A stretch of 34,097 nt of DNA from Robiginitomaculum sp. GTDB lineage: Bacteria; Pseudomonadota; Alphaproteobacteria; Caulobacterales; Maricaulaceae. The translations under genes and the position numbers were made by a program. The notes beneath the pieces were generated by a model. It made no database searches. It saw nothing but the letters and a program-made list of their open reading frames with translations, and was not told the origin of the DNA. Below are positions 8,065-16,232 of the stretch, in pieces (positions within the stretch are counted from its first letter, which is position 1; every line of letters starts with the position of its first letter). Location: NCBI GenBank assembly GCA_002733805.1, contig NVXG01000048.1, positions 1-34,097 on the forward strand. Direction: 5' to 3'.

Positions 8065-9510
8065 TTAATACAAACGATGTGAAATGCGTTTGGTCACGGT
8101 ATAGGCGTCATAGCCCTCTGGCCCGCCTTCGCGGCCATAGCCGCTTTCTTTGACACCGCCAGAGGGGGCTTCATGCACCGACCCGGCCGTGTGGTTAATT
8201 GATAATATGCCAGCCTCAAGTCCGCGTGCCAGCTTCTCAGCGGTGGCAGCACTCTCAGTAAACCCATAGGCGGCAAGACCGTAGGGTGTGCTATTGGCCT
8301 CGGCCAATGCGGCATCAAGATCGCTAAACTTACGGATTGGGGCCAGGGGGCCAAAGGGTTCTAGCTGCATCATGTCAGCCTCAAGCGGCACATCTGTCAG
8401 CACGGTTGGTTCAAAGAACCAACCCGTATTGCCATGACGGCTGCCGCCTGTCTCAATCTTAGCGCCTTTGGCAACAGCGTCTTTGATGAGCGCTTCCATT
8501 GCTTCAATCCGGCGCGGATTGGCCATTGGTCCCATTTGCACACCGTCCACTAACCCATTGCCAATCTTCAGCTTTTTAGCCCCGGCCACAAAGGTTTCAA
8601 CAAATTTGTCATGCAGGCTTTCATGCACAATAAACCGTGACGGCGAGGTGCAAACCTGACCCGCATTCATAAATTTGGCAAATACAGCCCGCTGCGCCGC
8701 AACAACAGGGTCGGCATCAGCGCACACGATCACCGGCGCATGGCCGCCAAGTTCCATGATGCAGGGCTTCATGACTTTGGCCGCATGGCTGGCAATCAGT
8801 TTGCCAACAGGCACCGAGCCGGTGAAAGCGATCATGCGAATAGGTTCTGCCGCTATCAGCTTTTCTGAAATCATCGGCGGGTCGCCAAAGACAAGGTTGA
8901 TCACCCCGGCAGGCACGCCCGCCTCTTCAAAACATTTGACAATGGCGCAGATCGTGCCGGGTGTTTCTTCAGAGCATTTGATCACAAATGAACAGCCCGC
9001 CGCCAGCCCCGGAGACAGCTTACGCAACGGTCCACCAGCCGGAAAGTTCCACGGCACAAAGGCCGCAACCGGCCCAATCGGCTGGCGAATAGTGGTCAGC
9101 CGAATGTCAGGCGCAGACGGGATAACCCGGCCATAAGCGCGCCGCGCTTCTTCAACATTCCAGCGAATAGTGCCGCAAGAACGGGTCACTTCGCCATATG
9201 CCTCTTTATAATGTTTGCCCTGCTCCAGCGTCTCGATCCGGGCAATCTCTTTGGCCCGTGACAAGATCAGATCCATGGCTTTGAGCAAAATAGTGGCGCG
9301 CTTTGCAATTGGCGTATTGCTCCAAAGCTCGAAGCCTTTGACCGAAGCCGCAATGGCCCGGTCAAGGTCAGCATCGGATGCATGCGGCACTTGGCCAATC
9401 TCAAGCCCCGTGGCGGGGTTGAACACCGGCTCTGATTTGCCCGACGTGCCATAGGTCCACTCACCGTCGATATAAAGCTGCGGGGCGGGATAGTCGTGCG
9501 AATGGGTCAT
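8065..9510 (-). CDS. NAD-dependent aldehyde dehydrogenase (succinate-semialdehyde dehydrogenase-like)
   Basis: A 481-residue aldehyde dehydrogenase. It has FVPWNFPAGGPLRKLSPGLAAG (cofactor binding), AFTGSVPVG, IMELGGHAPV (Glu253) and MNAGQVCTSPSRF (Cys287). The HAPVIVCADAD and KESGYGREGGPEGYDAYTVTK C-terminus resembles GabD-type semialdehyde dehydrogenases, yet the group is broad and the substrate is not fixed by sequence. The start overlaps the stop of the upstream alpha/beta hydrolase gene (ATGA on the minus strand), so a hydrolase product is plausibly oxidised by this enzyme. It differs clearly from the aldehyde dehydrogenase at 5578, so this is not a local duplication. Confidence 0.92.
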   Translation of the reverse strand: MTHSHDYPAPQLYIDGEWTYGTSGKSEPVFNPATGLEIGQVPHASDADLDRAIAASVKGFELWSNTPIAKRATILLKAMDLILSRAKEIARIETLEQGKHYKEAYGEVTRSCGTIRWNVEEARRAYGRVIPSAPDIRLTTIRQPIGPVAAFVPWNFPAGGPLRKLSPGLAAGCSFVIKCSEETPGTICAIVKCFEEAGVPAGVINLVFGDPPMISEKLIAAEPIRMIAFTGSVPVGKLIASHAAKVMKPCIMELGGHAPVIVCADADPVVAAQRAVFAKFMNAGQVCTSPSRFIVHESLHDKFVETFVAGAKKLKIGNGLVDGVQMGPMANPRRIEAMEALIKDAVAKGAKIETGGSRHGNTGWFFEPTVLTDVPLEADMMQLEPFGPLAPIRKFSDLDAALAEANSTPYGLAAYGFTESAATAEKLARGLEAGILSINHTAGSVHEAPSGGVKESGYGREGGPEGYDAYTVTKRISHRLY

Positions 9511-10280
9511 TGGCCATAAACCTTTTGCAAAAATTTGTGTACTTCTGCGTTAAACAAAGCCGGGCGCTCCCAATACATTGAATGCGGCGCATCAGGCACG
9601 ATTGCCAGTGATGAATTGGCGGTTTTCTCATGGGCGCGGCGCACTGTTTCTGGGCGCAAAACCGCATCGGCCTCGCCTGCCAGAAAGTGTACTGGCACGC
9701 CAGAGCTGGCGACTTGCTCCAGTGACGGGCCGTCCGCATTAAGATTGCGCAGGTCTTGCATCTTGGCGTGGTTAAACGTGCCCTGCTCGCGAAACAGCCA
9801 TGTCATCTCTGGGTTGGCCTGCTGGAAGCTTTTGCTCATCAGCCGGTCAATAACCGGCAATTTCACCGCCTCAGCCCGGTTGGCTGCGGCCATGTCATTC
9901 AGCTCAGCATCATTGATACCGCCAAGCGAATGGGCAAGGATCAGGCCAGCAACACGTGCGGGCGCGGCCATGGCCAGCCGCATGCAAGGTGTCGCTCCAA
10001 TAGACTGGCCCAAAAAGACCGCCCGGTCTAAGCCCGCATCATCCAAAACCGCCGTCAGATCATCCTTAAAATCAAGGCTGTCTGGCCCGCCCTCGACTGG
10101 ATCAGACAGGCCAAAGCCGCGTAGATCTGGCAGTACAACAGTATACCACCGCGCCAAATAGGGCACTTGCTGCCACCAAGCCGCATGGTGACCACCCGAG
10201 CCGTGCACCAACACAATCGCCGGGCCTTGCCCATGCGCCTCATAGTAAATCCGCGTTCCGCTGGAGGTCGTATACGGCAT
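9507..10280 (-). CDS. Alpha/beta-fold hydrolase
   Basis: A 257-residue alpha/beta hydrolase with a complete catalytic set: oxyanion motif VHGSGG (residues 25-30), nucleophile elbow GQSIG (Ser93), acid AGEADAVLRPE (Asp205) and PDAPHSMYWERP (His233). There is no signal peptide, so it is cytoplasmic. It resembles enol-lactone hydrolases and ring-cleavage-product hydrolases, but esterase activity is equally possible. AGGA precedes the start. It is coupled to the downstream aldehyde dehydrogenase and preceded, 14 bases away, by a small hypothetical gene. Confidence 0.9.
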   Translation of the reverse strand: MPYTTSSGTRIYYEAHGQGPAIVLVHGSGGHHAAWWQQVPYLARWYTVVLPDLRGFGLSDPVEGGPDSLDFKDDLTAVLDDAGLDRAVFLGQSIGATPCMRLAMAAPARVAGLILAHSLGGINDAELNDMAAANRAEAVKLPVIDRLMSKSFQQANPEMTWLFREQGTFNHAKMQDLRNLNADGPSLEQVASSGVPVHFLAGEADAVLRPETVRRAHEKTANSSLAIVPDAPHSMYWERPALFNAEVHKFLQKVYGQ

Positions 10281-10294
10281 GTCTTGCGTCCTTT

Positions 10295-10459
10295 TTAATT
10301 CTGGTCGTCTTCAAAGAGTTCGACATCGTCTGGCCCATCAATCAGATGTTCATTCACAACGAATGCCTGGCTCACGACAAAGTCCCTGATCTGCGGAACT
10401 GACTTTTGAGCGCCAGATTTTGGTTTCTTTTGCTTGTCAGCAGAATCGCGTTTAGACAT
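10295..10459 (-). CDS. Small hypothetical protein, basic N-terminus and acidic C-terminus
   Basis: A putative 54-residue protein: a Lys-rich start (MSKRDSADKQKKPKSG), a middle RDFVVSQAFVVNEHLIDG and an acidic tail VELFEDDQN. No family recognised. It lies 14 bases upstream of the alpha/beta hydrolase gene in the same direction. The start is uncertain: an ATG at 10459 has GGGGAAG upstream, while in-frame ATGs at 10474, 10498 and 10558 would lengthen it to as much as 87 residues. Direction, spacing and composition support a real gene, but the evidence is modest. Confidence 0.45.
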   Translation of the reverse strand: MSKRDSADKQKKPKSGAQKSVPQIRDFVVSQAFVVNEHLIDGPDDVELFEDDQN

Positions 10460-10627
10460 CTTCGACTTCCCCATTGTTGCGGCTAGAATATCCAGCATTC
10501 TCGCCGTGCAACAGCCCCGCGGCTGACAACCTAGATGTGCGCCGATAACGACAATCAAATCAGGCTTGTCATGTTATATGCAACAAAGGAACACATCAGT
10601 GGCGCTTTACGAGGCGCGGGTCTCGGC

Positions 10628-10646
10628 GCATTCTGCATAAGAATGC
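10628..10646. promoter_or_regulatory. Perfect inverted repeat in divergent intergenic region
   Basis: GCATTCT (10628-10634) and AGAATGC (10640-10646) form a perfect 7-bp inverted repeat with a 5-base spacer. It lies between the leftward hydrolase operon and the rightward VOC operon, about 70 bases upstream of the VOC start. It could be a dimeric regulator site for one or both operons. No regulator gene is adjacent. Confidence 0.4.
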
Positions 10647-10714
10647 AAAGCCCGTTTGCTCGCGCAGAAAATCGGCTAAACCCCCATAGTGACACAAAGA
10701 TAAGGAACGCTGAG

Positions 10715-11134
10715 ATGAAAATGGAAATGCCCGATGACATGTCCAACAAGCCGCACTCGCTGCACCATGTGAATTTTCCGACCACCGATCCAGACCGGAC
10801 AAAAGAATGGTACGGACGTGTATTTGGGCTGCAACATCAAGATGTCAGCAAGTTTTCAAATACCAAAGTACTGCTGCTCACCCGCAACAACTTTGACCTG
10901 CACTTCACCCCCGTCACCCCTGACCAAATGGTGCGCATGGCCCCGTTTCACTTCGCGATAGAGGTCTATGATTGGGATAAGTTTTTAGCCCATTTGAAAG
11001 AGCAAAAAGTGCGGCACACCAGGCCGGTTGAGCGACCACAAAACAATTCAAAATTCTGCTACATCCACGACCCTGACGGCACCATGGTTGAGTTGGTTTA
11101 CCACGGCAACCGCGATGATCTCCCGGCATTTTGA
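10715..11134 (+). CDS. VOC (glyoxalase/extradiol dioxygenase-like) family protein
   Basis: A 139-residue single-module VOC protein. The pattern LHHVNFPTTDPDRTKEWYGRVFG, PFHFAIEV and YIHDPDGTMVELVY gives two histidines and a glutamate in the usual metal positions. VOC proteins include lyases, isomerases, dioxygenases and resistance proteins; function cannot be assigned. AAGGAA precedes the ATG at 10715; in-frame ATG upstream would add a poorly conserved extension. It leads a three-gene run with the GlcG-like and MetE-like genes. Confidence 0.85.
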   Translation: MKMEMPDDMSNKPHSLHHVNFPTTDPDRTKEWYGRVFGLQHQDVSKFSNTKVLLLTRNNFDLHFTPVTPDQMVRMAPFHFAIEVYDWDKFLAHLKEQKVRHTRPVERPQNNSKFCYIHDPDGTMVELVYHGNRDDLPAF

Positions 11135-11143
11135 GGTGATGTT

Positions 11144-11602
11144 ATGACAATGATTACCATGGATGAAGCACGCGCGCTGATAACGTTTGCTCAAACCGAA
11201 GCCGTAAAAATAGGCAAACCGATGACCGTTGTGGTGGTAGATACCGGCGGCTTTGTCGTTTGCACTGACCGTATGGATGGCGCCCGCCCGCTAACCCCGA
11301 GCATTGCGCATGCCAAGGCCTATACCGCCGCCATTATGCAGCGCCCAACCCATATGCTCAAAGGCTGGGCCGAGAGCCAGCCCGGCTTTTTTGCCCAGAT
11401 CGCCACAATGGGGCACCAGCCGATTGTGGCAACCGATGGCGGTCTGACGCTCAAACGTGACGGCGAAATTCTCGGTGGTATCGGCATTTCTGGTGGCTTT
11501 GGCCATGAGGATGAAGAAATCTGCCTCGCCGCCCTTAACGGGCTTGGCTATGACACCAACTTTGCGCAATGGAATGATCTGCGCCAGAAACCGAAAGGCT
11601 AA
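11144..11602 (+). CDS. GlcG/HbpS-like (DUF336) heme-binding-type protein
   Basis: A 152-residue protein of the GlcG/HbpS family: ARALITFAQTEAVKIGKPMTVVVVDTGG, then AHAKAYTAAIMQRPTHML and the GGLTLKRDGEILGGIGISGG core. Members bind heme or small ligands and are common as accessory genes in catabolic operons (for example with glycolate oxidase), with no fixed enzymatic role. It starts 9 bases after the VOC gene with AGGTG upstream, and the next gene starts 3 bases after it, so the three are co-transcribed. No signal peptide is visible. Confidence 0.88.
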   Translation: MTMITMDEARALITFAQTEAVKIGKPMTVVVVDTGGFVVCTDRMDGARPLTPSIAHAKAYTAAIMQRPTHMLKGWAESQPGFFAQIATMGHQPIVATDGGLTLKRDGEILGGIGISGGFGHEDEEICLAALNGLGYDTNFAQWNDLRQKPKG

Positions 11603-11605
11603 ACC

Positions 11606-12385
11606 GTGACAAATGCGTATGTTTACCGCTCTGAAACCCCTGCCCGTCTGGTAAAGACTGATGATCTAGTCGAGTCTGCCAAAGATCAAATAGCACTCAA
11701 TTTGGCCGTGATCAGTTTGGGTGATCCGGTTGATGTTGATGAGATCAAGAAGAGCCCCGATGATGCTGTTGCCCGGCTTTTAGGTGAGCTGGCGCAGGTT
11801 AGGGCAATAGCCGATAAGGGCGTCGCGGCGGCCGCCGTCAAAGTCAGCCTGCCCCTGCCCGGCCCTATGCGGCTTGACCCAATGTTGCTCTCAGGCCTGA
11901 TGTGCAACTTGGTTAATCAAGGGGCCACAATCTTAGAACTTGATGGCAGCGCTTACGGTTTGAATGCTGAGCTAGATGCAGCAGATGACGGGTTTACCCT
12001 GATGGGCTTGCCCAAACCCGAGGGGTTTCGCCTTGCAATCAATATGGGCGCACTCTCAAACTGGTCAGCCGACCGGTTGGCCGAAATTGCCGAAGAGCTG
12101 GCCGCCGACCGCTATATCTTTGCCATCAACGCTGGTGATGATGTATCTGCGCTGGCCAAATTGCCCGAAGATAGCATCGCCGTATTGGGCCTGATCGACC
12201 CGGCAGGCGGGCAGAGCAATGATGACATTCTTGATCTGATTGATGTCGCGGCTGAAGTCTTAGACCAAGAAAGGTTGGCGCTTACTGTGCGAGACGGTTT
12301 CGATGCTGTGCATGCCGATAGCCAGCAGAAGGTGCTTTATCAACTTGCTGAAGTGTCTGATATCTTTTGGGGGCTTGCCGTATAA
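11606..12385 (+). CDS. Degenerate MetE/UROD-like barrel protein, unknown function
   Basis: A 259-residue protein with GTG start after GAAAGG. I do not recognise a named family, but its order of segments follows the C-terminal barrel of cobalamin-independent methionine synthase: AVKVSLPLPGPM, then GATILELDGSAYG, FRLAINMGALSNWSADRL, LGLIDPAGGQSNDDILDLI and ERLALTVRDGFDAV. At the places where MetE has its zinc-binding His-x-Cys and the Cys of a PDCG-like motif, this protein has INMGA and VRDGF, so the metal and homocysteine site is missing. It is also shorter than stand-alone MetE barrels. It ends the VOC/GlcG operon ahead of a strong terminator. It may be a binding protein or an enzyme with a new chemistry. 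Confidence 0.65.
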   Translation: MTNAYVYRSETPARLVKTDDLVESAKDQIALNLAVISLGDPVDVDEIKKSPDDAVARLLGELAQVRAIADKGVAAAAVKVSLPLPGPMRLDPMLLSGLMCNLVNQGATILELDGSAYGLNAELDAADDGFTLMGLPKPEGFRLAINMGALSNWSADRLAEIAEELAADRYIFAINAGDDVSALAKLPEDSIAVLGLIDPAGGQSNDDILDLIDVAAEVLDQERLALTVRDGFDAVHADSQQKVLYQLAEVSDIFWGLAV

Positions 12386-12406
12386 AGCCAACTATCGGGT
12401 TGGTTA

Positions 12407-12435
12407 AAAAGGCCCCGCTGATTGCGAGGCCTTTT
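12407..12435. terminator. Bidirectional rho-independent terminator
   Basis: AAAAGGCC (12407-12414) and GGCCTTTT (12428-12435) frame an inner CGC/GCG stem and a TGATT loop. A-tract and T-tract flank the stem on both sides, so it can work in both directions. It sits between the convergent MetE-like gene and the Ldh2-family dehydrogenase gene. Confidence 0.85.
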
Positions 12436-12453
12436 CCGTTTTTGCCGCGTGAA

Positions 12454-13509
12454 TTAATCCAATGTTTTTATTGTGTTCATTCCCTTTGCCTCTGCCAAGC
12501 TGGCCAGCTCATTGAGCGTGGCTTCCGGCAGTGGAATACCCGTATTCGCGCGTGTTTTCGCGATCGCACCGCCCCGGTCACCCGGAACGCCTATTGTCTC
12601 ATCGGGGCTAACCGGAGTAAGGCCGCGGATAGAATTCAGGGTCTCTGTTACAGCCATTTGGAAAGCCTCGGTATCGCCAAAGGCGGCCGGATCTACTGCG
12701 ATAATCACCGCATTTTGCCGGTGGCGCTTGGCCCCATCTGCCTTGGCGTGGATTGGCGATACAACCGGAACCCCGGACAGAACCGATGTCAGAAGTTCAA
12801 AGGCCAGCGACATGCCCGCGCCCTTCATGCCACCCAGCGGCAGCGGCATTTTTGCCAATGAAGCGTCGGTGGTCGGCACACCGTCAGCCGTGACTGCCGC
12901 ATTATCCGGCAGCGCTTCGCCGCGGATTTTGTATTGTTTGATTTTGCCCAAAGCAATGGTCGCCGTGGCCATATCAAGCAAGAACGGGGCGCTGTCTTTG
13001 GCCGGCACGCCAACCGCAAACGGGCTGGTCGCAACCGCCGCAGGGCGCGCCCCCGGATAGGCCATATTTGGCATGCCAGCCAGCATCACAATGCCGACCA
13101 TACCCGCATTGGCCAGGCGCTCAACATAGTAGCCCATCGCCCCGGCATGCACGGTGTTTTTCACCTGCACCCAGCCCACGCCTTGGGTCTTTGCCAGATC
13201 GACCACCAGATCAACACCGCGTGTCATTGCCACCGCACCGGGGGCAAAATCAGCGTCGATCATGTTCAATGCCGGGCGCAAAGCATGGTCAACAATTACC
13301 GGTGTGCGGTTTGCATCACCCTTGTCAAACAGCTCAATATAGCGGGCAACACGGGCGACGCCGTGGCTATCTACGCCGCGCAAATTCGCCCAGCAAAACA
13401 CATCAGCCATGGTTTTGGCGTGGTCAATATTCACATCATATGCGCTCAAAAGATCGATAACAAAGGTCTTCAGCTCGCCAGAATCTACACGTTTTTTAGT
13501 CGGGGCCAT
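12454..13509 (-). CDS. Malate/L-lactate/ureidoglycolate dehydrogenase (Ldh2) family oxidoreductase
   Basis: A 351-residue NAD(P)-dependent 2-hydroxyacid (or imine) oxidoreductase of the Ldh2 family, unrelated to Rossmann-type dehydrogenases. RGVDSHGVARV (His49) and the VKNTVHAGAMGYY segment (His121) match the catalytic and cofactor regions; PNMAYPGARPAAVATSPFAVGVP and LPLGGMKGAGMSLAFELL are also typical. Substrates in the family include malate, sulfolactate, ureidoglycolate and cyclic imines, so the substrate is open. AGGAG lies 9 bases upstream. It diverges from the cupin gene. Confidence 0.92.
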   Translation of the reverse strand: MAPTKKRVDSGELKTFVIDLLSAYDVNIDHAKTMADVFCWANLRGVDSHGVARVARYIELFDKGDANRTPVIVDHALRPALNMIDADFAPGAVAMTRGVDLVVDLAKTQGVGWVQVKNTVHAGAMGYYVERLANAGMVGIVMLAGMPNMAYPGARPAAVATSPFAVGVPAKDSAPFLLDMATATIALGKIKQYKIRGEALPDNAAVTADGVPTTDASLAKMPLPLGGMKGAGMSLAFELLTSVLSGVPVVSPIHAKADGAKRHRQNAVIIAVDPAAFGDTEAFQMAVTETLNSIRGLTPVSPDETIGVPGDRGGAIAKTRANTGIPLPEATLNELASLAEAKGMNTIKTLD

Positions 13510-13668
13510 TTGCGTTTAACTCCTAATGCAATGGGTCTGCCGATACCCTAAACGCCAGAACACAAGGGCGTCAGATACATTAGCGCCTCAGCTGTGTTGC
13601 AATTTTCGAGCCAATGCTGGCGCGGTTTGGCTGCTATAAAGAGGCATCATTTTCGAGAGGGTAGTTCT

Positions 13669-14091
13669 TTGAACGACGCGCATATCATTAAGGTCGATCA
13701 GATCAAGATCATCGAACGGGGTAGCGGTATCAAGACTTGGCCAATGGCCACGCATTTCACCGTTCCTCACGCGCATTTCACGACCGGCATGAGCGTTTAT
13801 CCGGTGGGCGAAGGCGCGCCAATGCACAAGCACAATTGTGACGAGCAAGTGACCCTGCTCGAAGGAACGGGTGAGTGTGAAATTGGCGGCGTAATCACCC
13901 CACTTGCCTATCTGGACAGCACCTATATCCCCGCCGGAATTTTCCATTGTTTTCGCAATATGGGCACCACGCCAATGCGTATTCTTTGGGTCTATGATAC
14001 GGTGCGTGTGACCCGCACCTTTGCCGCCGACGGGATCGAAGTTGAGCATCTCTCACCGGCAGATCTAATGGGCAACGCCTTATCCCAATAG
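13669..14091 (+). CDS. Cupin-domain protein
   Basis: A small cupin of about 140 residues. The metal-binding pattern is complete: PMHKHNCDEQ (His53, His55, Glu59) followed by IPAGIFHCFRN (His93). I chose a TTG at 13669 because GAGAGGG lies directly upstream; another TTG at 13594 would add 25 poorly cupin-like residues. The gene lies 159 bases from the divergent Ldh2-type gene and 9 bases before a LysR gene that also uses TTG. Cupins here may act as small dioxygenases, isomerases or ligand sensors. Function unknown. Confidence 0.83.
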   Translation: MNDAHIIKVDQIKIIERGSGIKTWPMATHFTVPHAHFTTGMSVYPVGEGAPMHKHNCDEQVTLLEGTGECEIGGVITPLAYLDSTYIPAGIFHCFRNMGTTPMRILWVYDTVRVTRTFAADGIEVEHLSPADLMGNALSQ

Positions 14092-14100
14092 GAGCTTCGC

Positions 14101-14994
14101 TTGGACCATTTCATGACTATGCGTTCGTTTGTTTCCGTAGTGAACAAGGGCAGCTACACGCAAGCGGCCGTGTTTTTAGGCACGTCGCGTGCGCTGGTTT
14201 CACGCCATATCCTTGATCTTGAAGAAAAGCTGCAAGTGCGCTTGCTGCACCGCACCACCCGCTCAATCACATTGACCGATGATGGCCGCAATTATTTTGA
14301 ATTTTGCGAACGTATTCTGACGGAAATCAAAGAAACCGAAGAGGCAATGTCAGATCGCATGCGGTCAGCACAGGGTAATTTGGCCGTTGTCGCGCCCAAA
14401 TGGATTGGCAATCATGATATTGCCGATGCGGCCACATCATTTGCCCTCGAATATCCAAACATAAACCTCAAACTTTCGCTTGGGGGCATGGCACCCAACG
14501 CTTACGACTTTATTGAGCAAGGCTATGATGTAGCCCTGCATACACGCCGTCTGCCAGATAGTTTAATTCGCGCCAAGCTCATAGCCTCTATAGAGTTTAT
14601 TCTTTGTGCCGCGCCGTCATATTTGGACAATAACCCCGAAATAAAAACACCTGATGATCTGTTGCAGCATAAGGGCGTCATTCAAAGCAATGATCCTGTC
14701 TGGCGGCTTGAGCAAGATGGAGATATCATCAAAGCACGGGTTCAAAAGGTATTTTCATCAAATACTTATGTTGTATTGCGTAATGCGGCACTCAAAGGTT
14801 TGGGGCTGGCAATGATGCCGTTGCCGCTGGTCCGTGAAGACTTGAAGGCTGGAACATTGCGCCAAGTTTTGACCGAATTTGCCATCGAAGACCGACCTCT
14901 TTTTGCGGCTTTTGCGCCGGGAAATATAACCTCTATGAAAGTACGACTATTCATAGATTATCTTGCTGATTGGCTCCGAGAGCATCCAATCTAA
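14101..14994 (+). CDS. LysR-family transcriptional regulator
   Basis: A 297-residue LysR-type regulator. The DNA-binding region (MRSFVSVVNKGSYTQAAVF, then SRALVSRHILDLEEKLQVRLL and HRTTRSITLTDDG) belongs to the subgroup with the LLHRTTR signature. The start is most likely TTG at 14101, since AGGAG lies 6 bases before it; ATGs at 14113 and 14119 would shorten the helix-turn-helix lead. It follows the cupin by 9 bases and precedes the L-2-hydroxyglutarate oxidase by 41 bases, all on one strand, so it may regulate the oxidase/MFS pair, the cupin, or the divergent Ldh2 gene. Confidence 0.9.
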   Translation: MDHFMTMRSFVSVVNKGSYTQAAVFLGTSRALVSRHILDLEEKLQVRLLHRTTRSITLTDDGRNYFEFCERILTEIKETEEAMSDRMRSAQGNLAVVAPKWIGNHDIADAATSFALEYPNINLKLSLGGMAPNAYDFIEQGYDVALHTRRLPDSLIRAKLIASIEFILCAAPSYLDNNPEIKTPDDLLQHKGVIQSNDPVWRLEQDGDIIKARVQKVFSSNTYVVLRNAALKGLGLAMMPLPLVREDLKAGTLRQVLTEFAIEDRPLFAAFAPGNITSMKVRLFIDYLADWLREHPI

Positions 14995-15035
14995 ATTCAG
15001 TATAGAATTGCCGAACTCAAATTGAAAGTACGTGC

Positions 15036-16232
15036 ATGACTTTTGACTATTGCATTATTGGCGGTGGTATCGTCGGGCTGGCAACGGCCCATAGTTTAAC
15101 AGAGAGATACCCAAACGCCTCGGTTATTATACTCGAAAAAGAGAGTACTTTGGGCCGTCATCAGACCGGGCATAATAGTGGTGTCATTCATTCAGGCATT
15201 TATTATACGCCCAATAGCCTTAAAGCCCGTCTTTGCCGCGCGGGCTCCGCCCGCACCAAAGAGTTTTGCCATGAGCACAGCATCGCTTTTGAAGAGCGCG
15301 GCAAGCTGATTGTTGCAACCAAGCCAGATGAAATTCCCCGCCTTGATGCTTTATATAAACGTGCGGCAGAAAATGGCACCAAGGTCGAGATGTTTGACGC
15401 CGCCGCGATTGCCGAACATGAGCCCAATGTTGCTGGCCTCAAAGCCATTTTTGCTCCCGATGCAGGGATCGTGAACTACACCGAAATTTTGAACACATTG
15501 GCAGTTATCGTCACCGCCAGAGGGGCTGAAATACATATCAGTAGCAAGATCGAAGCAATAGAAGAAGCGGCAAACAACGTGACAATCACTTGCGCGAGCC
15601 AGACAATTACCGCTCATAAGCTAATCGCTTGCGGCGGCCTACAATCAGATAGGCTGGCACGTATGGCGGGTCTCAAGATCAAACATAGGATTGTGCCGTT
15701 TCGTGGCGAGTATTTCCGACTTTCCCCTTCGCTAAACACTGTTGTGAGCGCCATGATCTACCCGGTGCCCGCGCCCGGCCTGCCCTTTTTGGGCACCCAT
15801 CTGACCCCGATGATTGATGGCTCGGTGACCGTTGGTCCAAACGCCATGCTCGGCCTCGCTCGCGAAGGCTACGCCAAATGGTCGATTTCCCCCAAAGATG
15901 CTTTTGACACGCTGAGCTTCTTTGGCTTTTGGCGGGTTATGGCAAAGAACATTATGCCGGGCATCAATGAGTTGCGCAATTCCGTGTTTAAAAGCAGATA
16001 CTTAAAGGAATGCCAGAAGTATTGCCCGACGTTAAAAATCGACGATCTAACGCCGATGGAGCCGGGCATTCGGGCACAAGCGATCTCAAGCAATGGTAGG
16101 TTGATTGACGATTTTTTGTTTCTTGAGAGCCCGCGCATGCTGCATGTATGCAATGCCCCTTCACCGGCGGCGACCTCAGCCCTGCCAATTGGCGACATGA
16201 TTGTAGACAAGATCACGGCACCACAAAAATGA
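15036..16232 (+). CDS. lhgO: L-2-hydroxyglutarate oxidase
   Basis: A 398-residue FAD-dependent oxidoreductase (DAO family) that oxidises L-2-hydroxyglutarate to 2-oxoglutarate and passes electrons to the quinone pool. The N-terminal dinucleotide motif CIIGGGIVGLATAHSL and the characteristic GRHQTGHNSGVIHSGIYY segment identify the LhgO/YgaF group, as do LKARLCRAGS, PFRGEYF and the RAQAISSNGRLIDDF C-terminal part. No CsiD or GabT gene, the usual partners, lies nearby. Its stop overlaps the start of an MFS transporter (ATGA), suggesting import or export of a 2-hydroxyacid linked to this oxidase. Confidence 0.93.
   Translation: MTFDYCIIGGGIVGLATAHSLTERYPNASVIILEKESTLGRHQTGHNSGVIHSGIYYTPNSLKARLCRAGSARTKEFCHEHSIAFEERGKLIVATKPDEIPRLDALYKRAAENGTKVEMFDAAAIAEHEPNVAGLKAIFAPDAGIVNYTEILNTLAVIVTARGAEIHISSKIEAIEEAANNVTITCASQTITAHKLIACGGLQSDRLARMAGLKIKHRIVPFRGEYFRLSPSLNTVVSAMIYPVPAPGLPFLGTHLTPMIDGSVTVGPNAMLGLAREGYAKWSISPKDAFDTLSFFGFWRVMAKNIMPGINELRNSVFKSRYLKECQKYCPTLKIDDLTPMEPGIRAQAISSNGRLIDDFLFLESPRMLHVCNAPSPAATSALPIGDMIVDKITAPQK

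Noticed and set aside
9535..10161. 208-codon plus-strand open frame opposite the alpha/beta hydrolase gene
   Set aside because: The catalytic triad is on the minus strand; this frame is low-complexity Ser/Arg/Ala sequence.
12473..13060. Plus-strand open frame of 195 codons opposite the Ldh2-type gene
   Set aside because: The minus-strand frame has unmistakable Ldh2 motifs; the plus-strand frame has none.
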